Shown: positions 5,660 through 11,219 of the stretch, piece by piece | How positions within the stretch are numbered: position 1 is the first letter of the stretch | Layout of the letters: every line of letters begins with the position of its first letter | Source of the DNA: Candidatus Borrarchaeota archaeon | Lineage (GTDB): Archaea; Asgardarchaeota; Sifarchaeia; Borrarchaeales; Borrarchaeaceae | Reading direction: 5' to 3' | DNA: 11,219 bases | NCBI GenBank assembly: GCA_016840645.1 | Contig: JAEORY010000092.1 | Coordinates: 1-11,219, forward strand | Translations under genes and position numbers: made by a program | The notes under the pieces: model-generated | Databases searched by the model: none | The model's input: only the letters and a program-made list of their open reading frames with translations | Told to the model about the DNA's origin: nothing

Positions 5660-6619
5660 TTAACCCTCTGTAAACATCCATTTGCATTTTTTGGGTTTTT
5701 TATCTAGAACTAAGATTACTCCGCGAACAATTCCTTCTCCATACTCACTGCCAGGGTTCAAGCAGATAGTTCTTCCGATACGTGTGAATCCCTTGCTTTC
5801 GTGAATATGACCATGCAAACCATATAATGGTTGATATTTTTCAATAGCGGTGCGTACCGCTTTGCATCCTACAGGAATCATTTCTGGCTCGCCTCCTGCT
5901 GTCAATACTGGTTTCATGTTTTCATCTAAGAGAGGCGCATAGTCAATGATGGCGTCAAACGGTGGGCAATGAAAATTGAAAATGCAGTTTTCCATATCAT
6001 TAACCTGTGAAGTCATAGCTTCAATTTTCTGTTCTATTTCTTCTTCTGGAACATCCCGTTCACAGTACCATGGAGTGATATTTGCATAACCTGTAGAAAT
6101 CATTTCATGATATTCGTCTATCTGAATGCTCTTACCTTCTGGAACAATAATAATATCTGATTTCTTCAGGATGTCGTCAATAAAATAAGCATCATCATTA
6201 CCAGGATTTATAATACAATTGATATCTGTTCCAGTTAATCGTTCTTCAGTTACTGCAACCCATTCTTCTACACGTGCACAAATAAGTTTCTCAAATAATA
6301 CATCGATTTTGGACCTGTCTTGTTTGAATTCGGACATTTCATCTTTATTAGTATGAAAGAAGTAGGCTCCAATTAGTTTAATATTTTTTTCTAAGGCTTC
6401 AACTTCTTCTGTACTTTTCAAAACTAGATCTGAACCTAAATATTCTGCTTTATATGAGCCATCATCTTGTTCTACTATAGGAATGATCATTTTTCCTGTG
6501 ATATCTCCACCTAGAACAAGCACGTCCGCCTTATACGCTTTTCCAGCATTAATGAATTTACGAAAACAAACGTCACTGCCATGAATATCTGTTGTAAAAA
6601 AAATTTGACTTTTTGCCAT
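5660..6619 (-). CDS. Calcineurin-like metallophosphoesterase
   Basis: 319 residues, cytoplasmic, no signal peptide. The dinuclear metal-site motifs occur in order: 'TTDIHGS' (Asp11, His13), 'LGGDITG' (Asp39), 'NPGNDD' (Asn141, replacing the usual GNHD/E), 'NFHCPPF' (His217) and 'GLHGHIHES' (His271, His273), followed by 'NPGSEY'. The fold is therefore complete. Between the GGD and NPGN motifs lies an acidic, lysine-rich stretch of about 95 residues (45-137), longer than in compact family members, which may form a cap. The substrate cannot be inferred; family members cleave phosphodiesters or phosphomonoesters. The start is the ATG at 6619, since the sequence before it has no clear Shine-Dalgarno and 'MAKSQIFFTTDIHG' is a natural N-terminus. 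It follows the permease by 159 bases with its own promoter candidate. Confidence 0.8.
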   Translation of the reverse strand: MAKSQIFFTTDIHGSDVCFRKFINAGKAYKADVLVLGGDITGKMIIPIVEQDDGSYKAEYLGSDLVLKSTEEVEALEKNIKLIGAYFFHTNKDEMSEFKQDRSKIDVLFEKLICARVEEWVAVTEERLTGTDINCIINPGNDDAYFIDDILKKSDIIIVPEGKSIQIDEYHEMISTGYANITPWYCERDVPEEEIEQKIEAMTSQVNDMENCIFNFHCPPFDAIIDYAPLLDENMKPVLTAGGEPEMIPVGCKAVRTAIEKYQPLYGLHGHIHESKGFTRIGRTICLNPGSEYGEGIVRGVILVLDKKPKKCKWMFTEG

Positions 6620-6664
6620 TTGATTCTACATCCAAATTTCGCTAAGTACTGGTACTGGTTGTTC

Positions 6665-6688
6665 TACTACAGACAGGATGTCGTAGTA
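6665..6688. promoter_or_regulatory. Inverted repeat near the metallophosphoesterase promoter, possible operator
   Basis: TACTAC (6665-6670) pairs with GTAGTA (6683-6688) and GACA (6672-6675) with TGTC (6679-6682), giving a 10-bp stem with a GGA loop and one bulged A. It lies 46-69 bases before the phosphoesterase start and covers the transcription start expected from the TATA-like box at 6703-6710. AGTACT palindromes occur at 6645-6650 and 6685-6690, with the direct repeat TACTGGTACTGG beside the first. Confidence 0.4.
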
Positions 6689-6702
6689 CTAAAAAAAGAA
6701 CT

Positions 6703-6716
6703 TAATAAAACTCTTT
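6703..6716 (-). promoter_or_regulatory. TATA-like box for the metallophosphoesterase
   Basis: On the minus strand the purine-rich AAAAGAG is followed by TTTTATTAAG, a BRE/TATA-like pair. The expected start is near 6680, about 60 bases before the gene. Confidence 0.35.
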
Positions 6717-6725
6717 TGGTTTAAG

Positions 6726-6750
6726 AAAAAATCAACTTTTTTAAAAAAAA
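6726..6750 (-). terminator. Oligo-T terminator after the permease gene
   Basis: About 28 bases past the permease stop the minus strand has eight T (6750-6743), then a second run of six T (6731-6726). Such T tracts end transcription in archaea and would separate the permease from the phosphoesterase. Confidence 0.5.
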
Positions 6751-6778
6751 GGTAGAAAAGATGTTGAATTTGTTGATT

Positions 6779-8386
6779 TTACTCTGGAGGCAATTCTTTG
6801 TGTGCTAGATGGATAGGTAGGCCTTTTGATTGCCAGTAAGCTCGAGCTACGAAATACCATACAGGTCCTATAATCAATGTAATGACCATGCCTATGATAT
6901 ACTCTACAGAAACAAAGAATGCAATTGCTCCTGGCGTAAGAGCTGCAACAATGACCCAGATAGCCACGCATAGAGATAATATTCCGAAGAGACTTATCAG
7001 AGGAATTGGCCCGACCATTTTCTTTACGAGGGGCGGTGATGCATCGAAGATATCTTTTCTTCTCCAGGGGTACCAGATAGCAGCAACAGAAACAATGAAT
7101 ACGCCTATAAACCAACCCAACATTGAGTATAGCAGAAATGCAAACACTTGTGTGAAGAACATAAGGAAATTGGCAAATTGAGCAGTTATGAACATTAAAA
7201 GTATTGCCCAAACTGGATTTCCACGTTTGTCTAGGTCTGCTATTTTACTTGGTAGAAGACGGTCGAAGCTCCATGCAAAGATGTTTCTTGTGAATAAGAA
7301 GGGAATTACTATCCCACAGCTGCCAATGCATACCAAACACATCGCTAGATTGACTAAACCTATGATCCAGACATTTGTAGTACAAAACGCAATGAGATAC
7401 GTCGGCATTGAATACGCCCAGGTATACTCATACCAACCAGGGTAGCCTAGAGTGGCCAAGAAGGATGAAGCGTTGATGAAATCGAAACCAAAGACATGAT
7501 ATGTTACATAGTAAATTGGCCATACAAGAATACCAAAGATTACAACCGCACCTATCATTGCCCACAGGTGTGTTTTAGTGCCTTTAACTTCACCTGCACA
7601 CCATGCGCTACCGCTATAGCCTAAGGTTCCTAGGAAGATATGTAACGTTCCTAAGAATGTTGCAAGGATTATTGGGGTTGCTATAAAGCCATTCGGGGTC
7701 TGCGCGAGGGCAGCAGCTTGTACGGCGTCCACAGTAGTTCCAGATCTAGCATTAAAGCCTGCTACGAAGCCTGCGTGTCCAGCTCCTAGTATTGTTGCAA
7801 AATAAACGATAATAGCTATAACAGTTATGGCAAAGATAACATAAGAGGCGCGAATGACCCACTTAGCCCCTCCATAGACTACCAGAGTACCAAGCGAAAT
7901 AAGAATAAAAGTTATTCCAAATCCAACGAAAGGATCATACATTAAAGCCGCCATATTCATCCAATAGGTAGCTTGTTGTGTAGTAGGTGCTACAACTGCC
8001 AAGGCAGAGAACCATGAAGCAAGTCCGTAAAGAGGTACCCAGCCCACTACAGAGCCTATCCATGACCAAAGCACTGCAGAGAAGTAGAAATTCACAAGAA
8101 ATCCAACCGCGGGATGAATCGTCCTACCAACGAATACGTATTCGCCACCAGTTCTAGGCATTGACATTGTGAATAGTCCGTACATCACGGCTACGGCTAA
8201 ACTTGCTGGAATAACCATAAGGGCACTTATTGGTAACTGTGCACCAGGGAATAACCCTGCTGCGAACGGTAATTCAATGAATGCAAACAAGAATCCCATG
8301 AAAACAACGTTCATTAGAAGTGCTTCTACGCCGGAAATGTTTTTTACTAAGCCCGATGCTGTTCTTAGAAATACTTTATCTGACAT
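6779..8386 (-). CDS. APC-superfamily amino acid/amine permease
   Basis: 535 residues with about 12 hydrophobic spans and no cleavable signal. The APC signature 'MPRTGGEYVFVGR' (76-88) follows the second span, and 'FAWSFDRLLPSKIADLDKRGNPVW' in the second half is the conserved loop of this superfamily (R...FA..DR.LP......R..P.W). Such proteins import amino acids or amines with H+ or Na+, or exchange them. The ATG at 8386 has GGAG eight bases upstream. A TATA-like box lies at 8448-8457 and an oligo-T terminator follows. It is the first gene after the pyl operon, so lysine, methylamines or another nitrogen compound are conceivable substrates; the sequence does not decide. Nearby aminotransferase and glutamate dehydrogenase genes would suit amino-acid uptake for catabolism. 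Confidence 0.85.
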   Translation of the reverse strand: MSDKVFLRTASGLVKNISGVEALLMNVVFMGFLFAFIELPFAAGLFPGAQLPISALMVIPASLAVAVMYGLFTMSMPRTGGEYVFVGRTIHPAVGFLVNFYFSAVLWSWIGSVVGWVPLYGLASWFSALAVVAPTTQQATYWMNMAALMYDPFVGFGITFILISLGTLVVYGGAKWVIRASYVIFAITVIAIIVYFATILGAGHAGFVAGFNARSGTTVDAVQAAALAQTPNGFIATPIILATFLGTLHIFLGTLGYSGSAWCAGEVKGTKTHLWAMIGAVVIFGILVWPIYYVTYHVFGFDFINASSFLATLGYPGWYEYTWAYSMPTYLIAFCTTNVWIIGLVNLAMCLVCIGSCGIVIPFLFTRNIFAWSFDRLLPSKIADLDKRGNPVWAILLMFITAQFANFLMFFTQVFAFLLYSMLGWFIGVFIVSVAAIWYPWRRKDIFDASPPLVKKMVGPIPLISLFGILSLCVAIWVIVAALTPGAIAFFVSVEYIIGMVITLIIGPVWYFVARAYWQSKGLPIHLAHKELPPE

Positions 8387-8447
8387 TGGTTATTCTCCAT
8401 TTGTTTTTATTTTTCAATTTGAGTTTTTAAGCCATTTATCAACAAGT

Positions 8448-8457
8448 AATATATAAA
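8448..8457 (-). promoter_or_regulatory. TATA-like box for the permease
   Basis: TTTATATATT on the minus strand, 62-71 bases before the ATG at 8386. The start would fall near 8424-8428, a leader of about 40 bases. A second TATA-like TTTATATATA at 8524-8533 is further upstream and could be an alternative. Confidence 0.45.
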
Positions 8458-8551
8458 TGCATACTTTCGAGAAAGCTCATTATTCCTAAGATACTTTAAA
8501 CTCTTTACAAAGTTCACTTTCTAATATATATAAAGAAAATTAGAAATATGG

Positions 8552-8557
8552 AAAAAA
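8552..8557 (-). terminator. Possible weak terminator after pylD
   Basis: Six T on the minus strand about 25 bases after the pylD stop codon, within a pyrimidine-rich stretch. With the TATA-like boxes downstream, it suggests that the pyl transcript ends before the permease gene. Confidence 0.3.
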
Positions 8558-8581
8558 TAGAGAATGATTTGTATATATGTA

Positions 8582-9412
8582 TTACAAGTCGTAACCAGTT
8601 AATACATCTAGAGCCATAGTTACGACTCCTAACTCAAGAGAGTCGTGAATTAAATTTTTACTAGTGAGTTTTTTGAGTGCTTTACTAGTGAGACCTAGCG
8701 GGATCCCAGGAGCAACGACAAATGTATCTTCTTTTATCATATCTTCAGAAATAATGTCTGGCATTGGAGTTGCATCAACTATCAAATTTGCATACCGCAA
8801 TCCTTCTTTGATTGAGTGAACAATATGAACGCGATCTTTAAATTTACGTTTGGCATATCCAATCTTTACTTTATCAATGTCATAAAGAACTGCGTTAGCG
8901 CGTCTATCAAGTAATTCTATTGTAGCAGCTTGTCCTACGGGACCATATCCTATGATAAAAACAGTTTTACTTTTTATTCCCTTCACTGCGAGATCCAATG
9001 CTGCGATATAAGCCTTTCCTGTACATGCAGAATTTTCAGAAATATAACGAGTTCTGAGATTAACTGCAATAAAATGATTATCATCCGCAGCGAATAAAAC
9101 GTCTGCTTGTTCAGATATCGCTTCAGCGAAACCTCCAACGTCTTTTTTCTTGGTTATATAGGTATCTAAACCGATATGGGTTAATATTGCTAATATTGCA
9201 TCAGTAAAACCTAGTATTGTGCCTTTTCCAGCAGTTATAGGTATTATTGCTGCAGTTTTCTTACTTAAAACTGAGGTGATATCATTTCTAATGTTAAGAG
9301 TATGTTTTGCAATTCCTAATAAAGAATATTCAGTTTTTTTAATCAGCTCTTGTTCATAGTTTTGTAAATCTATTGGGATGTTTTTCACTTGTTCAGGAGT
9401 GAGGCGTGTCAT
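8582..9412 (-). CDS. pylD: Pyrrolysine biosynthesis protein PylD
   Basis: 276 residues, the usual PylD size. PylD oxidises the terminal amino group of 3-methylornithyl-lysine (made by PylC), after which the ring closes to give pyrrolysine; it uses NAD+. The NAD-binding Rossmann motif is 'VFIIGYGPVGQAA' (151-163). The N-terminal half shows PylD-typical 'VLFAADDNHFIAVNLRT' (105-121), and 'VVAPGIPLGL' is in the C-terminal part, which ends in 'LTGYDL'. The ATG at 9412 lies 26 bases after the pylC stop, with GGAAG upstream, so it is translated from the same transcript. The order pylB-pylC-pylD is that known from methanogen pyl clusters. The stop is TAA. Confidence 0.92.
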   Translation of the reverse strand: MTRLTPEQVKNIPIDLQNYEQELIKKTEYSLLGIAKHTLNIRNDITSVLSKKTAAIIPITAGKGTILGFTDAILAILTHIGLDTYITKKKDVGGFAEAISEQADVLFAADDNHFIAVNLRTRYISENSACTGKAYIAALDLAVKGIKSKTVFIIGYGPVGQAATIELLDRRANAVLYDIDKVKIGYAKRKFKDRVHIVHSIKEGLRYANLIVDATPMPDIISEDMIKEDTFVVAPGIPLGLTSKALKKLTSKNLIHDSLELGVVTMALDVLTGYDL

Positions 9413-9438
9413 ATTCTTCCACTTATTTAATTAGGCTT

Positions 9439-10593
9439 TTAGTCAATATAGTTTGTAAGTTTAAATTCTGACATAATTTCACTAATTACCGCAACCATTT
9501 TCTTTTTTGCCTCTTCTAGAGTTTTATCTCTGACAATTAGTGTTGCAACACGTTTTCCATCAGCATTATTGTCGCTAAGAAAGTTCGTAATGGCCTCATC
9601 TGCACCGAAAAATCCTAGTTTATGTGTTAGCTTTTTAGCATCGGTCAGAATATGCTCGCCCTGAACCTTCAATGAATGGTCAACAATGCAAACATGTTGA
9701 TATACGACTCCCTTTTCAAAACCAACCTTATTCGATGACAAAGTGTTTTCAAGGAACATATTTGCAAGTTCCTTGACGATATTTATGCCAGTAGAGTGAA
9801 AAACGACAGTAGGTGTTTGACTGGGTAATCTTGCATTTATTTCATTAGTTTTTAGTGAGTTAGAAGGAGAAACTATACTTTGCACGTCTGTAAGTCCATG
9901 TAAGTTAAGACCTTTTGCAATTTTCAAACCAGTTTCGATAAATTTATTCTTAACATGATTCGAAAGAACTGTTGGCGCTGTTACTCTTTTACATCCATAA
10001 GATTCATCAAATTCCAAATCTGTAACTTGAAATGGTATCGAGTTTCCATTTATTGCAAGAACTTCTAAAGAAACCGCAAGTCCTTCGACAAATTCTTCTA
10101 CGATAACTTCGTGATCAATTTGTCTTACTTCATTTATAATGTGAGGTAATTGTGATGGTGTTGACACCTTAAGGATACTAACACTGCCACTCAAACGAGC
10201 AGGTTTTACTATTAGGGGAAATGTTGCATCAGGCCAAGGCTTCGGAACAGCAACGTGTTGACTTGTTAAAAAGTTTTTGGATCGAGTCTTATTAGATGTT
10301 AGCCAAAAAGCGTTAGTGTCTTGTAAAAAGTGTATCAGTCCCTTGCACGTCTTTTCCAGAAAAACAAGCGTTTTCATATTTTCAGTAGTTGGTAAAACTG
10401 CATCTACTGTTTTACAAATCTTCTTAAAGAGATTTTCTTGCTTTATAACGTCAAAAACATAATTTTCATCAACAATAGTAGAGGCAGGAGTATTAGGTTC
10501 TCTATCAATCAATATTGTAGTTATATCCGCCTTTTTCGCAAGATAAGCTGCTTCAATTCCCTGTAAACGTCCACCTATCAAAGCTAACCTCAA
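9439..10593 (-). CDS. pylC: Pyrrolysine biosynthesis protein PylC (3-methylornithine-lysine ligase)
   Basis: 384 residues. PylC is an ATP-grasp ligase that joins 3-methylornithine to the side-chain amine of lysine. The N-terminus 'MRLALIGGRLQGIEAAYLAKKA' matches the PylC family start (LIGGxLQGxEAAYLxKKA). ATP-grasp elements follow: 'PLIVKPA' (Lys130), 'VIVEEFVEG' (164-171) and 'EINARLPSQTP' (251-261), where Glu and Asn bind Mg-ATP. I chose the TTG at 10593: it gives the family N-terminus, GAGG lies eight bases upstream, and the start falls ten bases after the pylB stop. The longer frame begins at another TTG (10638), has no ribosome site and would overlap pylB by 35 bases. The stop is TAA. 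Confidence 0.92.
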   Translation of the reverse strand: MRLALIGGRLQGIEAAYLAKKADITTILIDREPNTPASTIVDENYVFDVIKQENLFKKICKTVDAVLPTTENMKTLVFLEKTCKGLIHFLQDTNAFWLTSNKTRSKNFLTSQHVAVPKPWPDATFPLIVKPARLSGSVSILKVSTPSQLPHIINEVRQIDHEVIVEEFVEGLAVSLEVLAINGNSIPFQVTDLEFDESYGCKRVTAPTVLSNHVKNKFIETGLKIAKGLNLHGLTDVQSIVSPSNSLKTNEINARLPSQTPTVVFHSTGINIVKELANMFLENTLSSNKVGFEKGVVYQHVCIVDHSLKVQGEHILTDAKKLTHKLGFFGADEAITNFLSDNNADGKRVATLIVRDKTLEEAKKKMVAVISEIMSEFKLTNYID

Positions 10594-10601
10594 AATGATG
10601 T

Positions 10602-10607
10602 CCTCAA
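10602..10607 (-). promoter_or_regulatory. Ribosome binding site deciding the pylC TTG start
   Basis: TTGAGG, eight bases before the TTG at 10593, overlaps the pylB stop codon TGA (10606-10604). This points to coupled translation of pylB and pylC. Confidence 0.65.
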
Positions 10608-11219
10608 GATAATCGTTTTCTTTGTTGGATGAATTCAATGTATTGATGTGTAGATGCTAGTTTTAATCCTATACTGTCTAAGTACGGTTTAATAGTTTGA
10701 ATGCTTCTAATTCCTTGATTAATTCCCAGATTAGCTGCTGCCACACCCAATAATCCTGATGTTTTTGGGATGAGGGAGGTGATCACATTAGCCCCCGCCA
10801 ATAGACGTAATTGAAGCCCCTTTAAACCATCAATATCAAAAGAAGCCGGAATAAGTTTGTCTGGGTGAATTAAACGTAGAAGTGCAATAGACTTCATTTC
10901 CTCCAAGATTGGAGGCGAGATGTTTTGCTCCATTGGAGTTCCTTGTTGCGGTACAAATCCCATTACACGTACTTGATCTGCTCCAATATCCTTGATGGTG
11001 AAAAACGAATTAATTCGATCTTCTTCTGATTCTCCTACACCTAGAAGAATACCCTCTTCTATTAATAAGCGCATTTTCTTAGCGAAAATTTTTGATTTCA
11101 TCCGTTCGTCATAATCTTGATTAATGCGCAATTTTGCGAAAAGTGCACGATTGTGTGTTTCTTGGTAAAGAGCATACCATTCTGCAATTTCAGCAATTTT
11201 CCTTAAAACATGTTTAGGG
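10604..11219 (-). CDS. pylB: Pyrrolysine biosynthesis protein PylB (methylornithine synthase), C-terminal part
   Basis: Open to the window edge, giving the last 204 residues; the start and the radical-SAM cysteine motif lie beyond 11219. The frame continues upstream of a TTG at 11131 as '...ETHNRALFAKLRINQDYDERM', so that TTG is not the start. Family landmarks are 'EEGILLGVGESEEDRINS', 'DQVRVMGFVPQQGTPM' and 'LIPASFDIDGLKG', as in PylB. PylB is a radical S-adenosylmethionine enzyme that rearranges lysine to (3R)-3-methylornithine, the first committed step. The C-terminal beta strands seen here form the other half of the barrel around the substrate. The stop is TGA, ten bases before the pylC start. 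pylS and pylT may lie further upstream, as in methanogens, but this cannot be seen. Confidence 0.9.
   Translation of the reverse strand, partial: PKHVLRKIAEIAEWYALYQETHNRALFAKLRINQDYDERMKSKIFAKKMRLLIEEGILLGVGESEEDRINSFFTIKDIGADQVRVMGFVPQQGTPMEQNISPPILEEMKSIALLRLIHPDKLIPASFDIDGLKGLQLRLLAGANVITSLIPKTSGLLGVAAANLGINQGIRSIQTIKPYLDSIGLKLASTHQYIEFIQQRKRLS

Noticed and set aside
6741..7211. Minus-strand ORF of 156 codons
   Set aside because: It overlaps the permease gene in another frame, has no family resemblance, and its cysteine/serine-rich composition is what an out-of-frame membrane protein gives.
8387..8581. tRNA-Pyl or other tRNA in the pylD-permease gap
   Set aside because: I found no cloverleaf, no CTCTAAA anticodon arm and no T-arm-like GGTTCGA on either strand; the region is simply AT-rich. 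The other gaps also lack one.
8650..8700. TTACTAGTGAG repeated within pylD
   Set aside because: It encodes two nearby Leu-Thr-Ser-Lys segments (LTSKALKKLTSK) in coding sequence; chance protein repetition is enough to explain it.
10604..11131. pylB beginning at 11131
   Set aside because: The codon there is TTG and the frame continues upstream to the window edge with PylB-like sequence (ALFAKLRINQDY), so this is an internal codon of a truncated gene.

Overview
The window looks like a piece of the chromosome of an uncultivated, AT-rich archaeon that makes pyrrolysine (Pyl). The evidence is a pylB-pylC-pylD biosynthesis cluster, Shine-Dalgarno sequences of the archaeal GGTGA/GAGG type, TATA-like boxes of the TTTATATA/TTTAAATA kind, oligo-T terminators, and gene families typical of archaea. 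These include an archaeal class III aminotransferase with a cysteine-rich insert, solo tnpB elements and an APC permease. I cannot fix the phylum from the sequence. No methylamine methyltransferase, pylS or tRNA-Pyl lies inside the window.

Layout, right to left along the minus strand, which carries almost everything. The 3' part of pylB runs off the right edge (10604-11219). It is followed by pylC (9439-10593) and pylD (8582-9412), which form one tight operon. After a 195-base gap with its own TATA-like boxes comes a 12-helix APC-family permease (6779-8386). A calcineurin-like metallophosphoesterase follows (5660-6619), preceded by a hairpin that may be an operator. The only plus-strand gene is a lone AbiEii-like nucleotidyltransferase (4851-5651), which converges on the phosphoesterase. 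Then come a tnpB element (about 3150-4635), a class III aminotransferase (1736-3091), a second tnpB element (about 303-1712) and the first 60 codons of a glutamate dehydrogenase (1-181).

The metabolic genes fit amino-acid use: the permease would import an amino acid or amine, the PLP aminotransferase would move its amino group to 2-oxoglutarate, and glutamate dehydrogenase would recycle the glutamate. PylB, PylC and PylD convert lysine to pyrrolysine through 3-methylornithine. The functional link between these two sets is inference from adjacency only.

The mobile part is the most unusual. The two elements are IS200/IS605-type solo-tnpB units (no tnpA) in the same orientation. Their terminal hairpins and tips match closely, although they carry clearly different TnpB proteins. 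Both tnpB genes appear damaged: one by a perfect 23-bp tandem duplication that shifts the frame, the other by an apparent in-frame loss of about 44 codons including the first zinc-ligand pair. Together they bracket the aminotransferase gene like a composite unit. The single TAG stop codon in the window, in the nucleotidyltransferase, is backed up by an in-frame TAA three codons later, as might be expected in a Pyl-decoding cell.
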